Below, one piece after another: positions 42,472 through 52,064 of a stretch of 64,000 nucleotides of DNA. This DNA comes from Pontibacter amylolyticus. GTDB taxonomy: Bacteria; Bacteroidota; Bacteroidia; Cytophagales; Hymenobacteraceae. Numbering within the stretch: position 1 is the stretch's first letter; each line of letters opens with the position of its first letter. The notes below the pieces were generated by a model that worked only from the letters and a program-made list of their open reading frames with translations, did not search any database and had not been told where the DNA came from. The stretch covers positions 581,337 through 645,336 of the forward strand of contig NZ_BMFP01000001.1 in assembly GCF_014638845.1 (NCBI RefSeq), in the 5' to 3' direction. The position numbers and the translations under genes were made by a program.

Positions 42472-45036
42472 ATGACATCAACCCAGCCCATCTCTTCAGA
42501 AGTTTTACACGCATTTGAGTTCGTCCCTGACCTCTACCTCTTCATCTCCACCGACTTCATCTTACTAGGAGCCAGCAAGGCCTATCTGGAAGTCACTCGC
42601 CTGAAAATAGAGGATATCAAAGGGCGTTATCTGTTCGACGCATTTCCCGACAACCCGGACCTCGTGGAGCCGGACGCCACCCTTAATCTGAGAAACTCGC
42701 TGGAATGGGTGCTGCAACATAAAGAGACGCATCATATGGGGGTGCAGCGCTACGATGTGCAGTTGCCACCGGGGACCGGGGAGTTCCAGGAAAGATACTG
42801 GCTGGTTTCCAATACGCCCGTGCTGGACGAAGAAGGCAACATCAGTTACATCATCAACAAGGTGCTGGATGTGACAGAGCAAGTGCTGGTGCAAGGGAAA
42901 CTGCAGCAGACTGAACAGAAAGTAAAGCAACTGCACGGCGAGCAGAAAATGACCAAAGCCGAGCTGGTGGCTGCCCGAGCTGAGGCTGAACTGGAGCGGC
43001 GCAAACTGCACAATATTTTTATGCAGGCGCCCGCCATGATCTGCATCCTGGAAGGGCCGCAACATGTTTTCAGCTTTGCCAACCCGTCGTATCAGCAACT
43101 GGTCGGTAATCGGCCTATACTGGGCAAGCCCATTCTGGAGGCCATGCCCGAGCTGGAAGAGCAGGCTGTAATCGGGATGCTCAACAAGGTATACCAAACC
43201 GGCGAGAGCGAAAACGCGCACGAAATGCTGGTGCGCTTAGACCATACGAACTCCGGCGTCTTAGGCAATAAATACTTTAACTTCACTTACCAGGCTATTC
43301 GAAACCTTGACGGCAATATTGACGGTATCATGGTGTTTGCCTTCGAGGTGACCCTACAGGTAGAGTCGCGGCGAAAGATGGAGGCTGCCAACAAGGAGCT
43401 ATACCTTACCCAGGAGGCGCTGCTGCGCCTGAACCAGGAACTGGAGAGGCGCATCAGTGAACGCACAGCCGAGTTGGAGCTCTCCAAAGCGGCCATTGAG
43501 GCGCAGCGCAACCGCCTGCATACTATTTTCATGAATGCCCCCACCCCCTTTCTGGTCGTGGAAGGCCCCGAGTTTACCTTTCAGCTGATCAATCCGGCCT
43601 TCAAAAAAGTGTTCCCCGGCAAAAACATGATCGGCAAAAACCTGCTCAAGGTTTTCCCGGAACTACAGGGCACCCCTATTCCCGGGATTTTGGAGCAGGT
43701 ATACCGAACAGGCGAGAACTTTGAAGCAGTAGAGTATCCGCTCATGCTGTCGCGCCACGACGACGGCACTCCGGAGGAAATCTATTTTACGTTTACCTAC
43801 CAGGCGCGCCGTGATGAAAGAGGCGAGATAGACGGTGTGCTCGTATTTGCCCATGATGTGACAGAGCAGGTGAAGTCGCGACAGAAAGTGGAGCAGAGCG
43901 TAGAGCAGCTGCGCCTGATCACGGATGCCTTGCCGGTGCTCATCGGCTACCTGGACAAAGAAGAAAAATACCGGTTTACGAACAAGGCCTACGAAGCCTG
44001 GTTTCCGCTAAAGGCAAGCGACCTGCTGGGCAGGCCCGTGCGGGAGGTTATAGGTGAGAAAGCCTACGCCGGCGTGAAACAGTACATCGACCGGGCATTG
44101 GCCGGTGAGCACCTCGACTTCGAGAGCCGCATGCCCTACCGCGAGGACTTTGTGAAGCACATCCACACCAGCTACGTGCCCGACATAAGAGACGGTGAAG
44201 TAGCCGGCTTCTATACCCTGGTGCAAGACATTACCGAGCAATCCATTTCCCGCCTGAAACTGGAAGAAAGCGAGCAGGAGGCCCGTGCGCTCACGCTGCA
44301 ACTGGCCGATACCAACCGTGAGCTCTCAGAAACCAACGCACAGCTTACCCGCACCAACATCGACCTGGACAACTTCATCTACGCTGCCTCGCACGACCTG
44401 AAAGCCCCGATCTACAACATTGAGCGCCTGCTGCTCATCCTGATCGAATCCATCCCGGACGAAGTACAATCGTCGGAGCCACTAACACAAGTGATCGGGA
44501 TGATTGAAAGCTCCATCAGCCGGTTTAAGCGCACCATCGATCACCTGACCGATGTGACCAAACTCCAGAAGGAGCATAACCAGGAGGCATCTGAAGTTAA
44601 CCTGACTGACCTCATACACGACATTGAGCTTGACCTCAGTGCCCAGATTGAGAGTATAGGTGCCCGCATTGAGGTAAACGTAGAAGCCTGTAGGGCTATC
44701 CGGTTTTCAGAAAAGAATCTGCGCTCCATCCTCTACAACCTGCTCTCCAATGCCCTGAAATACAGAGACCCGGCGCGTACGCCAGACATTAAGATCAGCT
44801 GTGAAATAGCAGGGAATGACATATTGCTGAAAGTGCGTGACAACGGACTAGGTATGAAGCCGAGTGGTGTGGCTAAGATCTTCTCCATGTTTACCCGTTT
44901 GCACGATCACGTGGAGGGCTCCGGCATCGGGCTTTACATGGTCAAAAAAATTGTGGAGAATGCCGAGGGGCGCATTGAAGTGGAGAGCGAGATTGGTCAG
45001 GGCACTACCTTTAGCGTGTACTTTAAAAAAGAGTGA
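42472..45036 (+). CDS. Four-PAS sensor histidine kinase (orphan)
   Basis: 854 residues from the ATG at 42472; a TTG 48 bases earlier is in frame but less likely. Order: PAS (about 10-125), PAS (about 185-310), PAS (about 360-475), PAS (about 480-600), coiled coil, HisKA with ASHDLKAP, HATPase with LYNLLSNALKY, DNGLGM and GSGIGLYMVK. The second and third PAS domains share IFM-AP and FPEL/MPEL patterns and look like an internal duplication. No membrane helix. No adjacent response regulator. Paralogue of the kinase at 26556. Confidence 0.93.
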   Translation: MTSTQPISSEVLHAFEFVPDLYLFISTDFILLGASKAYLEVTRLKIEDIKGRYLFDAFPDNPDLVEPDATLNLRNSLEWVLQHKETHHMGVQRYDVQLPPGTGEFQERYWLVSNTPVLDEEGNISYIINKVLDVTEQVLVQGKLQQTEQKVKQLHGEQKMTKAELVAARAEAELERRKLHNIFMQAPAMICILEGPQHVFSFANPSYQQLVGNRPILGKPILEAMPELEEQAVIGMLNKVYQTGESENAHEMLVRLDHTNSGVLGNKYFNFTYQAIRNLDGNIDGIMVFAFEVTLQVESRRKMEAANKELYLTQEALLRLNQELERRISERTAELELSKAAIEAQRNRLHTIFMNAPTPFLVVEGPEFTFQLINPAFKKVFPGKNMIGKNLLKVFPELQGTPIPGILEQVYRTGENFEAVEYPLMLSRHDDGTPEEIYFTFTYQARRDERGEIDGVLVFAHDVTEQVKSRQKVEQSVEQLRLITDALPVLIGYLDKEEKYRFTNKAYEAWFPLKASDLLGRPVREVIGEKAYAGVKQYIDRALAGEHLDFESRMPYREDFVKHIHTSYVPDIRDGEVAGFYTLVQDITEQSISRLKLEESEQEARALTLQLADTNRELSETNAQLTRTNIDLDNFIYAASHDLKAPIYNIERLLLILIESIPDEVQSSEPLTQVIGMIESSISRFKRTIDHLTDVTKLQKEHNQEASEVNLTDLIHDIELDLSAQIESIGARIEVNVEACRAIRFSEKNLRSILYNLLSNALKYRDPARTPDIKISCEIAGNDILLKVRDNGLGMKPSGVAKIFSMFTRLHDHVEGSGIGLYMVKKIVENAEGRIEVESEIGQGTTFSVYFKKE

Positions 45037-45155
45037 GTCGGTTTGCCCATCTTTTATTTCAAATCAGAATGCTGCTTTATTCTTTCGCATAAGGACGGGT
45101 AAATGCCTCCTGCTTGTATCTTTACAACCCGTCAGTCCGCAACAAGCAACAGAAC

Positions 45156-45971
45156 ATGAACCGATTTATACCTGCCCAGGTAGCCGCCACTCTCCTGCAG
45201 TCTCTCCGCAGCTCCTCCATCAGGCAGGCGTATGACCCAGAGAAGCACCGGCTCCTGTTAATGGGCGAAGACGGGCTCGAGCTGGTTGGTTTCAGGCTGC
45301 CGATCACATCCTCTTATCATAATCCGGAGGGCGGCCGAAAACAAAACTACGTGATCCTGCTCATTCAGGCCGGCCACTGCGCCATGGGTTATTTTGAGAA
45401 TGGCCAATGCCTGAATCACAAGGTGTTCCGCTCTTACATGGTGCGCCAGAAACAGGGCAAGAGCCAGATCAAGTACCTCAAGACTAAAGGCAAGTCAAGA
45501 GCGGGTTCCCGTGTGAGACTGGGTGAAACAGCGGAGTTTTTCGAGAACATCAACACCCGCCTGCAGGATTACTTTCAGGCGCACCGCATCGACCGCATCG
45601 CCATGAGTTGCTCCAAGACCCTGTTGCCTTACCTCTATACCTCCACGGTGCCCACACCTTTCGACAAACGCGATCCACGCCTGTTCAGAATCCCGAAGCA
45701 CATCCACACCCCCATTTACGAAGTGCTCCTCGACACCAACCGCTTCCTGCAGCGCGGTGAATTGATTGCCCTGACCGAAGCAGGATTCGCGGCCATACCT
45801 GCGCTGGAAGATTTGCTGCTGCATCACTTAAACGCTGATGCTGCGCAGGATGACCCCGAAACATTGAACGACATAGCCGACGAGGTATACGTGACCGATG
45901 AATGGGAGGAAGACGATGTATCTTTTGACGAGGCGGACGACGAGGAAGACGACATCGTGGATTGGGACTAG
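45156..45971 (+). CDS. VLRF1/eRF1-like protein (Vms1/ANKZF1-related)
   Basis: 271 residues. The core holds RQKQGKSQIKYLKTKGKSRAGSR (quoted in part: GKSQIKYLKTKGKSRAGSR) followed by RLGETAEFFENI, the signature of the bacterial VLRF1 domain, a release-factor-like fold. In eukaryotic Vms1/ANKZF1 this domain cleaves peptidyl-tRNA on stalled 60S subunits, with a Gln in a GxxQ-type loop; here Gln104 in GKSQ is the candidate. The C-terminus is very acidic (EWEEDDVSFDEADDEEDD), which could bind basic ribosomal surfaces. Role in ribosome rescue is inference. Confidence 0.78.
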   Translation: MNRFIPAQVAATLLQSLRSSSIRQAYDPEKHRLLLMGEDGLELVGFRLPITSSYHNPEGGRKQNYVILLIQAGHCAMGYFENGQCLNHKVFRSYMVRQKQGKSQIKYLKTKGKSRAGSRVRLGETAEFFENINTRLQDYFQAHRIDRIAMSCSKTLLPYLYTSTVPTPFDKRDPRLFRIPKHIHTPIYEVLLDTNRFLQRGELIALTEAGFAAIPALEDLLLHHLNADAAQDDPETLNDIADEVYVTDEWEEDDVSFDEADDEEDDIVDWD

Positions 45972-46046
45972 GGCGGTTAAGCCTTGTGCTGTCCCGACTT
46001 TCAACGGTCCCTTTACGTAAGTAGAGCTATCACAAAATCGAAAACT

Positions 46047-46415
46047 ATGGAAGACCAGATCAACAGGGACATGGCGTTGTTTGAGCAGGTATGCGAAATA
46101 AATGAGCTAGACCCAAAGGCTATTAAAGAAGAGGCGCACAGGCGATTTCCGGACGAGTTCAAAAACGGAGTGAGCCCGGAGCGACTCATCTGGACGGCTT
46201 TCGATCACCGTGCCAGCGCACTGATCAGCAGCGTGACACAGGAGGCTGCGCGGCATGAAAGCAAAAAAACAGATCAGGCCTATACCATTGACGGCGACCC
46301 GGCCGCCCCCGCCTTTGTCATCAACGAGGATGCGATCCGTAGCCAGTACAGTGCAGCCACAGCAGCTGCCATCATTGATGCGCTCGGACAAGTACAGCTT
46401 CCGGTTACCGGCTAA
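46047..46415 (+). CDS. Hypothetical protein, 122 aa
   Basis: Starts at MEDQINRDMALFEQVCEINELDPKA, a helical, acidic N-terminal half, then an Ala-rich C-terminus (SAATAAAIIDAL). No known motif. It follows the VLRF1 gene by 75 bases and may share its transcript. A perfect terminator follows. Confidence 0.65.
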   Translation: MEDQINRDMALFEQVCEINELDPKAIKEEAHRRFPDEFKNGVSPERLIWTAFDHRASALISSVTQEAARHESKKTDQAYTIDGDPAAPAFVINEDAIRSQYSAATAAAIIDALGQVQLPVTG

Positions 46416-46420
46416 AACAG

Positions 46421-46456
46421 GAAAGGCAGCCGCTCTACAGCAGCTGCCTTTCTTTT
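46421..46456 (+). terminator. Rho-independent terminator
   Basis: GAAAGGCAGC pairs perfectly with GCTGCCTTTC across 12 bases, then TTTTGG. Confidence 0.8.
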
Positions 46457-46477
46457 GGCTATTGTCTAACCCTTCAG

Positions 46478-46966
46478 CTAATCCTTCTTGCGTGTGAGTA
46501 ACACTACGGCTGCAGTGGCCACCAAAGCCATGATGCCTACTTTTTGGATAAGCCCGCTGCGGTTGTGCTCCCAGTCAGCTTTCCAGCCCTTCTCGGCAAA
46601 TATGTTCGGCACAGTGCCTTTGGCAAAATCATCGATCACGCCCTCCACCACATTCACGCGGTCTGCCATCAGCAGAGGCAGCCAGTGCAGGTAGCTGTTT
46701 TCGCTGTGCTTAAACGCATAGCGCCGGATCATGCCGCTTAGTCCGCTGGGGGGTGTAGAGGTTCCAAACACGGCCGTTACGTTGGGTCGCTCAATGGAAT
46801 GTAGCACTTCGATGTTTACGTCCTGCAGTGTCGGCCGATCCCAGCTGTAGCCTTCCTGCTCGGCGTCGGTGCGGTGTTTCATGGGGTAGGTCGGGTCGTT
46901 CTTCGGATCGGCGTCGATACCCCAGCCTTTTATATGCGAATAATCTTTTGGTGTCTTGTTTTCCAT
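46478..46966 (-). CDS. Hypothetical protein with C-terminal membrane anchor
   Basis: 162 residues. A soluble part with GWGIDADPKNDPTYPMKHRT near the N-terminus and a C-terminal hydrophobic helix (VGIMALVATAAVVLL) followed by RKKD, a tail-anchor pattern. It lies 14 bases after the dehydrogenase gene and is co-transcribed. Function unknown. Confidence 0.75.
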   Translation of the reverse strand: MENKTPKDYSHIKGWGIDADPKNDPTYPMKHRTDAEQEGYSWDRPTLQDVNIEVLHSIERPNVTAVFGTSTPPSGLSGMIRRYAFKHSENSYLHWLPLLMADRVNVVEGVIDDFAKGTVPNIFAEKGWKADWEHNRSGLIQKVGIMALVATAAVVLLTRKKD

Positions 46967-46980
46967 GGTCTTTTTCTCCT

Positions 46981-48132
46981 TTATCTGGCTGATGGCGGAA
47001 TCAGGACAGGCTTGATACAGTTGTCCAGTTTCTCTGAAAAAATATGGTAGGCGTCTGCCACGTCCTCCAGCGGTATGCGGTGCGTGATCAGTGCCTTCGG
47101 ATTGAGGATGCCGTTCTGCACGTGGTCGATCAGCCTCGGCAGCAGGCGCTTCACCGATGCCTGGTTAGCCCGAATGGTGATGCCTTTGTTCACCACGTTG
47201 CCAAGCGGGAAGAGGTTATCCGTCGGGCCGTAAATACCAACGATTGACACAATGCCGCCTTTCTTCACCGAGTTGACTGCCCAATGCGCGGCCGTGGCCG
47301 AACCTGCCTGCAGTAAAAGTTTGCGTCCTGTGATGGTTTGCATCACGTTACCGGTCGCCTCCGCTCCCACGGCGTCAATCACCACATCAGCGCCCATCCA
47401 GTCCGTGGTTTTCTTCACGAACACCACCGGATCATCCATCTCCTCGTAATTGTAGGCTTCGCAGTTGGCGTAGTTACGCACGAACTCCAGACGGTACTCC
47501 ACTTTGTCGATCACGATGACACGACCGGCGCCGAAGAGCCAGGAGCAGCGTGCCGCCATAATGCCGATCGGACCGGCACCAAAGATCACGACCGTGTCGC
47601 CCTTCTGTATACCGCCCATCTCAGCGGCCTGGTAGCCCGTTGGTACCACGTCGGTCAGCAGCACGGCATCGTCCGGGTCCATCCCGGGAGGTATAACGGT
47701 TGGTCCGACATCGGCATACGGCACGCGCACATACTCGGCCTGCCCGCCGTCGTAGCCTCCGGCTGTGTGCGAGTAGCCGAAGATACCGCCCACTGCGGTA
47801 GCCTGTGAGTTGGACTCGTGGCAGTTGCCAAACAAGCCCTGCTTACAGAAATGGCATTTGCCGCAGGCGATGTTAAATGGCACGATGATCATATCGCCCA
47901 CTTTGAGTTTCTGTACCTCTTCGCCAATCTCGATTACTTCGCCTATAAATTCGTGCCCGAAGGTCATGCCCACGCGGGTGTCGGGTACGTTGCCGTTGTA
48001 AAGGTGTAAGTCAGAGCCGCAAATGCATGAGCGCGTCACACGCACGATGGCATCCTGGGGATGCAGAATCTTGGGCTCTGGTTTTTCGTCAATGCGGACC
48101 CGTTGCGGTCCGCGGTAGTTCATTGCCAGCAT
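46981..48132 (-). CDS. Zinc-dependent alcohol dehydrogenase
   Basis: 383 residues, medium-chain reductase family. Catalytic zinc ligands are in ICGSDLH and GHEFIGEV, the structural zinc cysteines in CGKCHFCKQGLFGNC, and the NAD-binding turn is GAGPIGIMA. It resembles the glutathione-independent formaldehyde dehydrogenase/threonine dehydrogenase-like branch, so the true substrate is open. First gene of a two-gene unit with the membrane-anchored protein. Confidence 0.9.
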   Translation of the reverse strand: MLAMNYRGPQRVRIDEKPEPKILHPQDAIVRVTRSCICGSDLHLYNGNVPDTRVGMTFGHEFIGEVIEIGEEVQKLKVGDMIIVPFNIACGKCHFCKQGLFGNCHESNSQATAVGGIFGYSHTAGGYDGGQAEYVRVPYADVGPTVIPPGMDPDDAVLLTDVVPTGYQAAEMGGIQKGDTVVIFGAGPIGIMAARCSWLFGAGRVIVIDKVEYRLEFVRNYANCEAYNYEEMDDPVVFVKKTTDWMGADVVIDAVGAEATGNVMQTITGRKLLLQAGSATAAHWAVNSVKKGGIVSIVGIYGPTDNLFPLGNVVNKGITIRANQASVKRLLPRLIDHVQNGILNPKALITHRIPLEDVADAYHIFSEKLDNCIKPVLIPPSAR

Positions 48133-48542
48133 AAGTTTTTTTCAGTTTGTCTTCAAAAGTGCTTTCTCTTCCACCCTGAGCGGGCTTCCGAATTACGTTT
48201 AGATAAATACTAATCTATACCTTAATAGTTGCAGTATTTGTACTTTTAAAAGAAATACCTATATAAGGATGCTCATATACTGTAGTTAACTTGAACGAGT
48301 GGCCAGCCTATACCTGAACGCAAAAAACATTGGTAGCTATTGCCCTCCGCAACAGGCACAACCTCTAAAAAGCGTACTTCACGCACAGGTTTCCGGACTG
48401 AGCCATTCCTTTCTTTTCGCTGTCAGCCCTCGTCTCTGCATCGCTATACCTTACCATAGAGCGCCATCCTGCGTACACACAACAATTTTCTTTTGCGATG
48501 GGATGCTATACCTTCGCGGCATCGCAGTTTACACGACAGCAT
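48133..48542. other. Intergenic region rich in CTATACC motif
   Basis: 410 bp between divergent genes. Holds four CTATACC copies (near 48216, 48308, 48443 and 48505). No gene is supported. Confidence 0.55.
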
Positions 48543-51086
48543 ATGGCTAATCTAAAACAGGATCAGACAACAAACGGGCAGTTCAAGGGATTTGTAGAAG
48601 TGCGCGGAGCACGGGAGCATAACCTCAAAGACATCAGCCTCTCTATACCTCGCGACGCGCTGGTGGTATTTACGGGCGTGTCCGGCTCCGGTAAGTCCAG
48701 CCTGGCTTTCGGCACGCTCTATGCCGAGGCGCAGCGCCGCTACCTGGAGTCGGTGTCACCCTACGCCCGTCGCCTGTTTCACCAGATGGCGGTGCCGGAA
48801 GTAGATGCCATTGACGGCCTGCCTCCCGCTGTGGCCCTGCAGCAGCAGCGCGGCACGCCCACTACCCGCTCCTCAGTCGGCAGCGTCACCACCCTCTCCA
48901 ACCTGCTGCGCATGCTCTACTCCCGGGCCGGTGACTATCCTGAGGGGCAGTCGATTATCTACGCCGAGGCCTTCTCACCCAACACCGCCGAAGGAGCCTG
49001 CCCGACTTGCCACGGACTGGGGCGCATGTACGATGTCACGGAAAAGTCGATGGTACCCGACGACTCGCTTACCATCCGGGAACGGGCCATCGCGGCCTGG
49101 CCCATGGCCTGGGGTGGACAGAACCAGCGCGACATCCTGGTGACCCTGGGTTTTGATGTAGACAAGCCCTGGCGCGAGCTGCCACAGAAAGACCGCGACT
49201 GGATCCTATTCACGGACGAGCAGCCCGTGGTGCCGGTATACCCTGGTTATACCCCTGAGGAGACACGCCGCGCCCTGAAACGCAAGGAGGAGCCCAACTA
49301 CATGGGTACTTTCAGCAGCGCCCGCCGCCACGTGTTCCATACCTTCGCCAACACTAACAGCCCGCTGATGAAGAAGCGGGTGATGCAGTATATGCTGAGC
49401 ACCGACTGCCCCACCTGCCAGGGTAAGCGCCTGCGACCAGAGTCACTGTCGGTGAAGTTTGCGGGCTACGATATCACAGAGCTTTCGCGTTTGCCTTTGA
49501 AACGGGTGCAGTCTGTTCTGAAACCTTTTGCAAAAGGCACCGAGCCGGGCCATTCCCGCACGGAAGCTGAGCATCCGGAGCAGGCCATCGTGGCCAAACG
49601 GATCGCCGATGATCTGTGTGCCCGCATCGACGTGCTGCTCGACCTGGGCCTGGGTTACTTATCGCTGGAGCGCAGTACCCCCACCCTCTCCCCCGGCGAA
49701 TTGCAGCGCTTGCGCCTGGCCACGCAGCTTTACTCGCATCTGTTCGGGGTGGTGTATGTGCTCGACGAACCCTCCGCCGGTCTGCACCCTGCCGACAAAG
49801 TGGCGCTGCTCCGGGCACTCGACGGCCTCAAAAAAGCGGGCAATTCGCTCTTTGTGGTAGAGCACGACCTGGAAGTGATCCGACATGCCGACTGGATTGT
49901 GGATGTGGGACCTGCGGCCGGTGAAAAAGGTGGCGAGATCCTGTACAGTGGTCCGTCTGAGGGATTACGAAAAGTAGCAGCCTCCCGCACAGGCGAGTAC
50001 CTGTTCGGAAAAGCAAAGGGCTTCAACTCCGATCCGCGCGTACCCAAAGGCTGGCTGAAACTCAGTGATGTCAGCCGGAACAACCTGCACCGCCTCTCCG
50101 CCGAGTTTCCGCTGGGCGTGTTCACGGCCGTAACGGGCGTATCAGGCTCGGGCAAGTCCAGTCTGGTGAGCCAGGTGCTGGTGGAACTGGTAGCCGCTCA
50201 CCTGGGGCACCAGTTGCCTGTAGAGGAAGAGGAAGGCGACGAATTGGAACGTGATATACCTGTCACCACCGGAGGCCACATCACGGCAGGTATGGAAGAG
50301 ATCAAGCGCCTGGTGCGTGTCGACCAGAAGCCTATCGGCCGGACGCCGCGCTCCAACATGGCCACCTATACCGGTTTGTTCGACCATGTTCGCAAACTTT
50401 TTGCCAGCACGCCGCTTGCCCGAAAGCGTCGCTACGATGCCGGGCGCTTCTCTTTCAATGTCGCCAAGGGACGCTGTGAGAACTGCCAGGGAGAAGGCTT
50501 CGTGATGGTAGAGCTCCTCTTTTTGCCAAGCGTGTACGCCCCCTGCCCCGTGTGCCACGGCGCCCGCTACAATGCCCAGACCCTGGAAGTGACCTACCGT
50601 GACAAGAACATCGCCGAGGTGCTCGATATGACGGTGGATGCGGCCTGGGAATTTTTTGACGAGGAGCCCGCCGTGCACCGTGCGCTCACCATGCTCCGCG
50701 AAGTGGGCCTGGGCTACCTGCGACTCGGGCAGCCGGCCACCGAGCTGTCGGGGGGTGAGGCGCAGCGCATCAAACTGGCCACCGAACTGCAGCGGTCGCA
50801 ACGCGGCAACACCCTCTACATCTTAGACGAGCCCACCACCGGTCTGCACCCCGCTGACGTCGACAGGCTTATGACCCAGCTCCACCTGTTGGTGGACGCC
50901 GGCAACACGGTGATTGTGGTAGAGCACGACATGCGCGTGGTCGCTGCCAGCGATTGGGTGATCGATATTGGTCCGGGGGCTGGTGAGGAGGGCGGACAGG
51001 TCGTAGCGGCAGGTCCACCGGAACAGATCGCCAAATCCAAAGAAAGCAAAACGGCCCCTTTCCTTAGAGCATTATCTGGCATTTGA
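48543..51086 (+). CDS. UvrA-like ABC ATPase, short paralogue
   Basis: 847 residues from the ATG at 48543. Two ABC domains ([12 protein letters not shown] near 45; [12 protein letters not shown] near 540; signature LSPGELQRL and LSGGEAQRI) with two zinc-finger inserts (CPTC-CPTC and CENC-CPVC). It is about 100 residues shorter than true UvrA (about 940), as in the UvrA2/DrrC-like group that lacks the UvrB-binding module. Such proteins are linked to drug or DNA-damage resistance, not to core repair. Confidence 0.88.
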   Translation: MANLKQDQTTNGQFKGFVEVRGAREHNLKDISLSIPRDALVVFTGVSGSGKSSLAFGTLYAEAQRRYLESVSPYARRLFHQMAVPEVDAIDGLPPAVALQQQRGTPTTRSSVGSVTTLSNLLRMLYSRAGDYPEGQSIIYAEAFSPNTAEGACPTCHGLGRMYDVTEKSMVPDDSLTIRERAIAAWPMAWGGQNQRDILVTLGFDVDKPWRELPQKDRDWILFTDEQPVVPVYPGYTPEETRRALKRKEEPNYMGTFSSARRHVFHTFANTNSPLMKKRVMQYMLSTDCPTCQGKRLRPESLSVKFAGYDITELSRLPLKRVQSVLKPFAKGTEPGHSRTEAEHPEQAIVAKRIADDLCARIDVLLDLGLGYLSLERSTPTLSPGELQRLRLATQLYSHLFGVVYVLDEPSAGLHPADKVALLRALDGLKKAGNSLFVVEHDLEVIRHADWIVDVGPAAGEKGGEILYSGPSEGLRKVAASRTGEYLFGKAKGFNSDPRVPKGWLKLSDVSRNNLHRLSAEFPLGVFTAVTGVSGSGKSSLVSQVLVELVAAHLGHQLPVEEEEGDELERDIPVTTGGHITAGMEEIKRLVRVDQKPIGRTPRSNMATYTGLFDHVRKLFASTPLARKRRYDAGRFSFNVAKGRCENCQGEGFVMVELLFLPSVYAPCPVCHGARYNAQTLEVTYRDKNIAEVLDMTVDAAWEFFDEEPAVHRALTMLREVGLGYLRLGQPATELSGGEAQRIKLATELQRSQRGNTLYILDEPTTGLHPADVDRLMTQLHLLVDAGNTVIVVEHDMRVVAASDWVIDIGPGAGEEGGQVVAAGPPEQIAKSKESKTAPFLRALSGI

Positions 51087-51436
51087 GCCAAAGTTGCAAG
51101 CTCACAATATTAGCGGCTCCATGCCGCTTCAGCAGTTTTGTCGGGCTTTTGCATAATTGTTGAAAAGTAGCATAAGCCAAAGAAAAGGACCTTGATGCTG
51201 CGGCTTATTGAAGGCTTCGGCGATTATAGTATAAGTACTGATGAACATGTAAACCAGCATAAGTACAAAACAGGCAGCTGCGAAACATATTGTACTATAT
51301 TGTAAAAAACAAATTCTTATAATCCATTTTTCAATTACACTGAAACATAAGCACTTCACAAATTGCCATTTAGCTTTTTGATTTCGTATTATTAAAATGT
51401 TTAGATTTGTAGATTATCATCTTTTTACTTTGTGCG
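51087..51436. other. AT-rich intergenic region with one promoter
   Basis: 350 bp. A promoter for the GAF gene lies at 51378-51409. A weak 76-codon frame on the minus strand (51129-51359) was not accepted. Confidence 0.55.
51378..51409 (+). promoter_or_regulatory. Bacteroidota-type promoter of GAF gene
   Basis: TTG at 51378-51380 and TAGATTTG at 51402-51409 match the -33 (TTG) and -7 (TAnnTTTG) elements with 21 bases between them. The start would fall near 51416, about 20 bases before the ATG. Confidence 0.6.
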
Positions 51437-51964
51437 ATGGAATACAGATTCGTGCATCATTGGAATTATGTGCTTCGGGAAGATGAGCATCGGATCCTGG
51501 AATCTGCCATCTCACTTACTTCGCAGCCGCGCGACGAGTCTTTCCTCAGGCTGGCGGCTGAATTCATCGCGACCCATGCCCAGGTACAGTATGTACTAAT
51601 CGGCAGTTTAAGCGAAGATGGCAGGAATGTCCTGACGAAAGTGTTTTTAAAAGACAGAGAGGTTCTCCCTAATATCTCCTACCCCCTGCAACACAGCCCC
51701 TGCGATTCTGTTCTCACGCAGCGGTTCTGCTATTACCCCAACAACGTGCAGCGCCACTTCCCCCGTGACATTGAGCTGCAGGAGTTGAACATTGAGAGCT
51801 ACCTGGGCAGCATTTTCCTGACAAAGGAAGGCGAACCGGTAGGGTTAGTTGCTTTGATGAGTGACAAACAAATTGAAAATGCCGCTTTTGCCGAGCACCT
51901 GGTGCTGGTGCTGAGCCCTGCGATTGAAGAGGAGTTGATCCTGCAGTCTAATCCAGCCCTCTGA
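51437..51964 (+). CDS. GAF-domain protein
   Basis: 175 residues made of one GAF-type sensor domain: FIATHAQVQYVLIGSLSEDG, then KDREVLPNISYPLQHSPCDSVL, and a final VALMSDKQIENAAFAE helix. It has no output domain, so it probably binds a small ligand or another signalling protein. Own promoter and terminator, so a single-gene unit. Confidence 0.8.
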   Translation: MEYRFVHHWNYVLREDEHRILESAISLTSQPRDESFLRLAAEFIATHAQVQYVLIGSLSEDGRNVLTKVFLKDREVLPNISYPLQHSPCDSVLTQRFCYYPNNVQRHFPRDIELQELNIESYLGSIFLTKEGEPVGLVALMSDKQIENAAFAEHLVLVLSPAIEEELILQSNPAL

Positions 51965-51984
51965 ACATATTGAGGCCATAAAAA

Positions 51985-52032
51985 AAACCTCTGCCGACTT
52001 CCAGCGTCTATGCTGGAATGGCAGAGGTTTTT
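51985..52032. terminator. Strong bidirectional terminator with nested stem
   Basis: AACCTCTGCC pairs with GGCAGAGGTT; inside it TTCCAGC pairs with GCTGGAA. A7 and T5 tracts flank it, so it serves the GAF gene and the SusD gene. Confidence 0.85.
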
Positions 52033-52064
52033 GCTATTTGAGAAACAGGTATAGCGCAACGACC

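Noticed and set aside
51129-51359. 76-codon frame with hydrophobic middle on the minus strand
   Set aside because: GTG start, AT-rich intergenic setting and no family; could be a small membrane protein but evidence is too thin.
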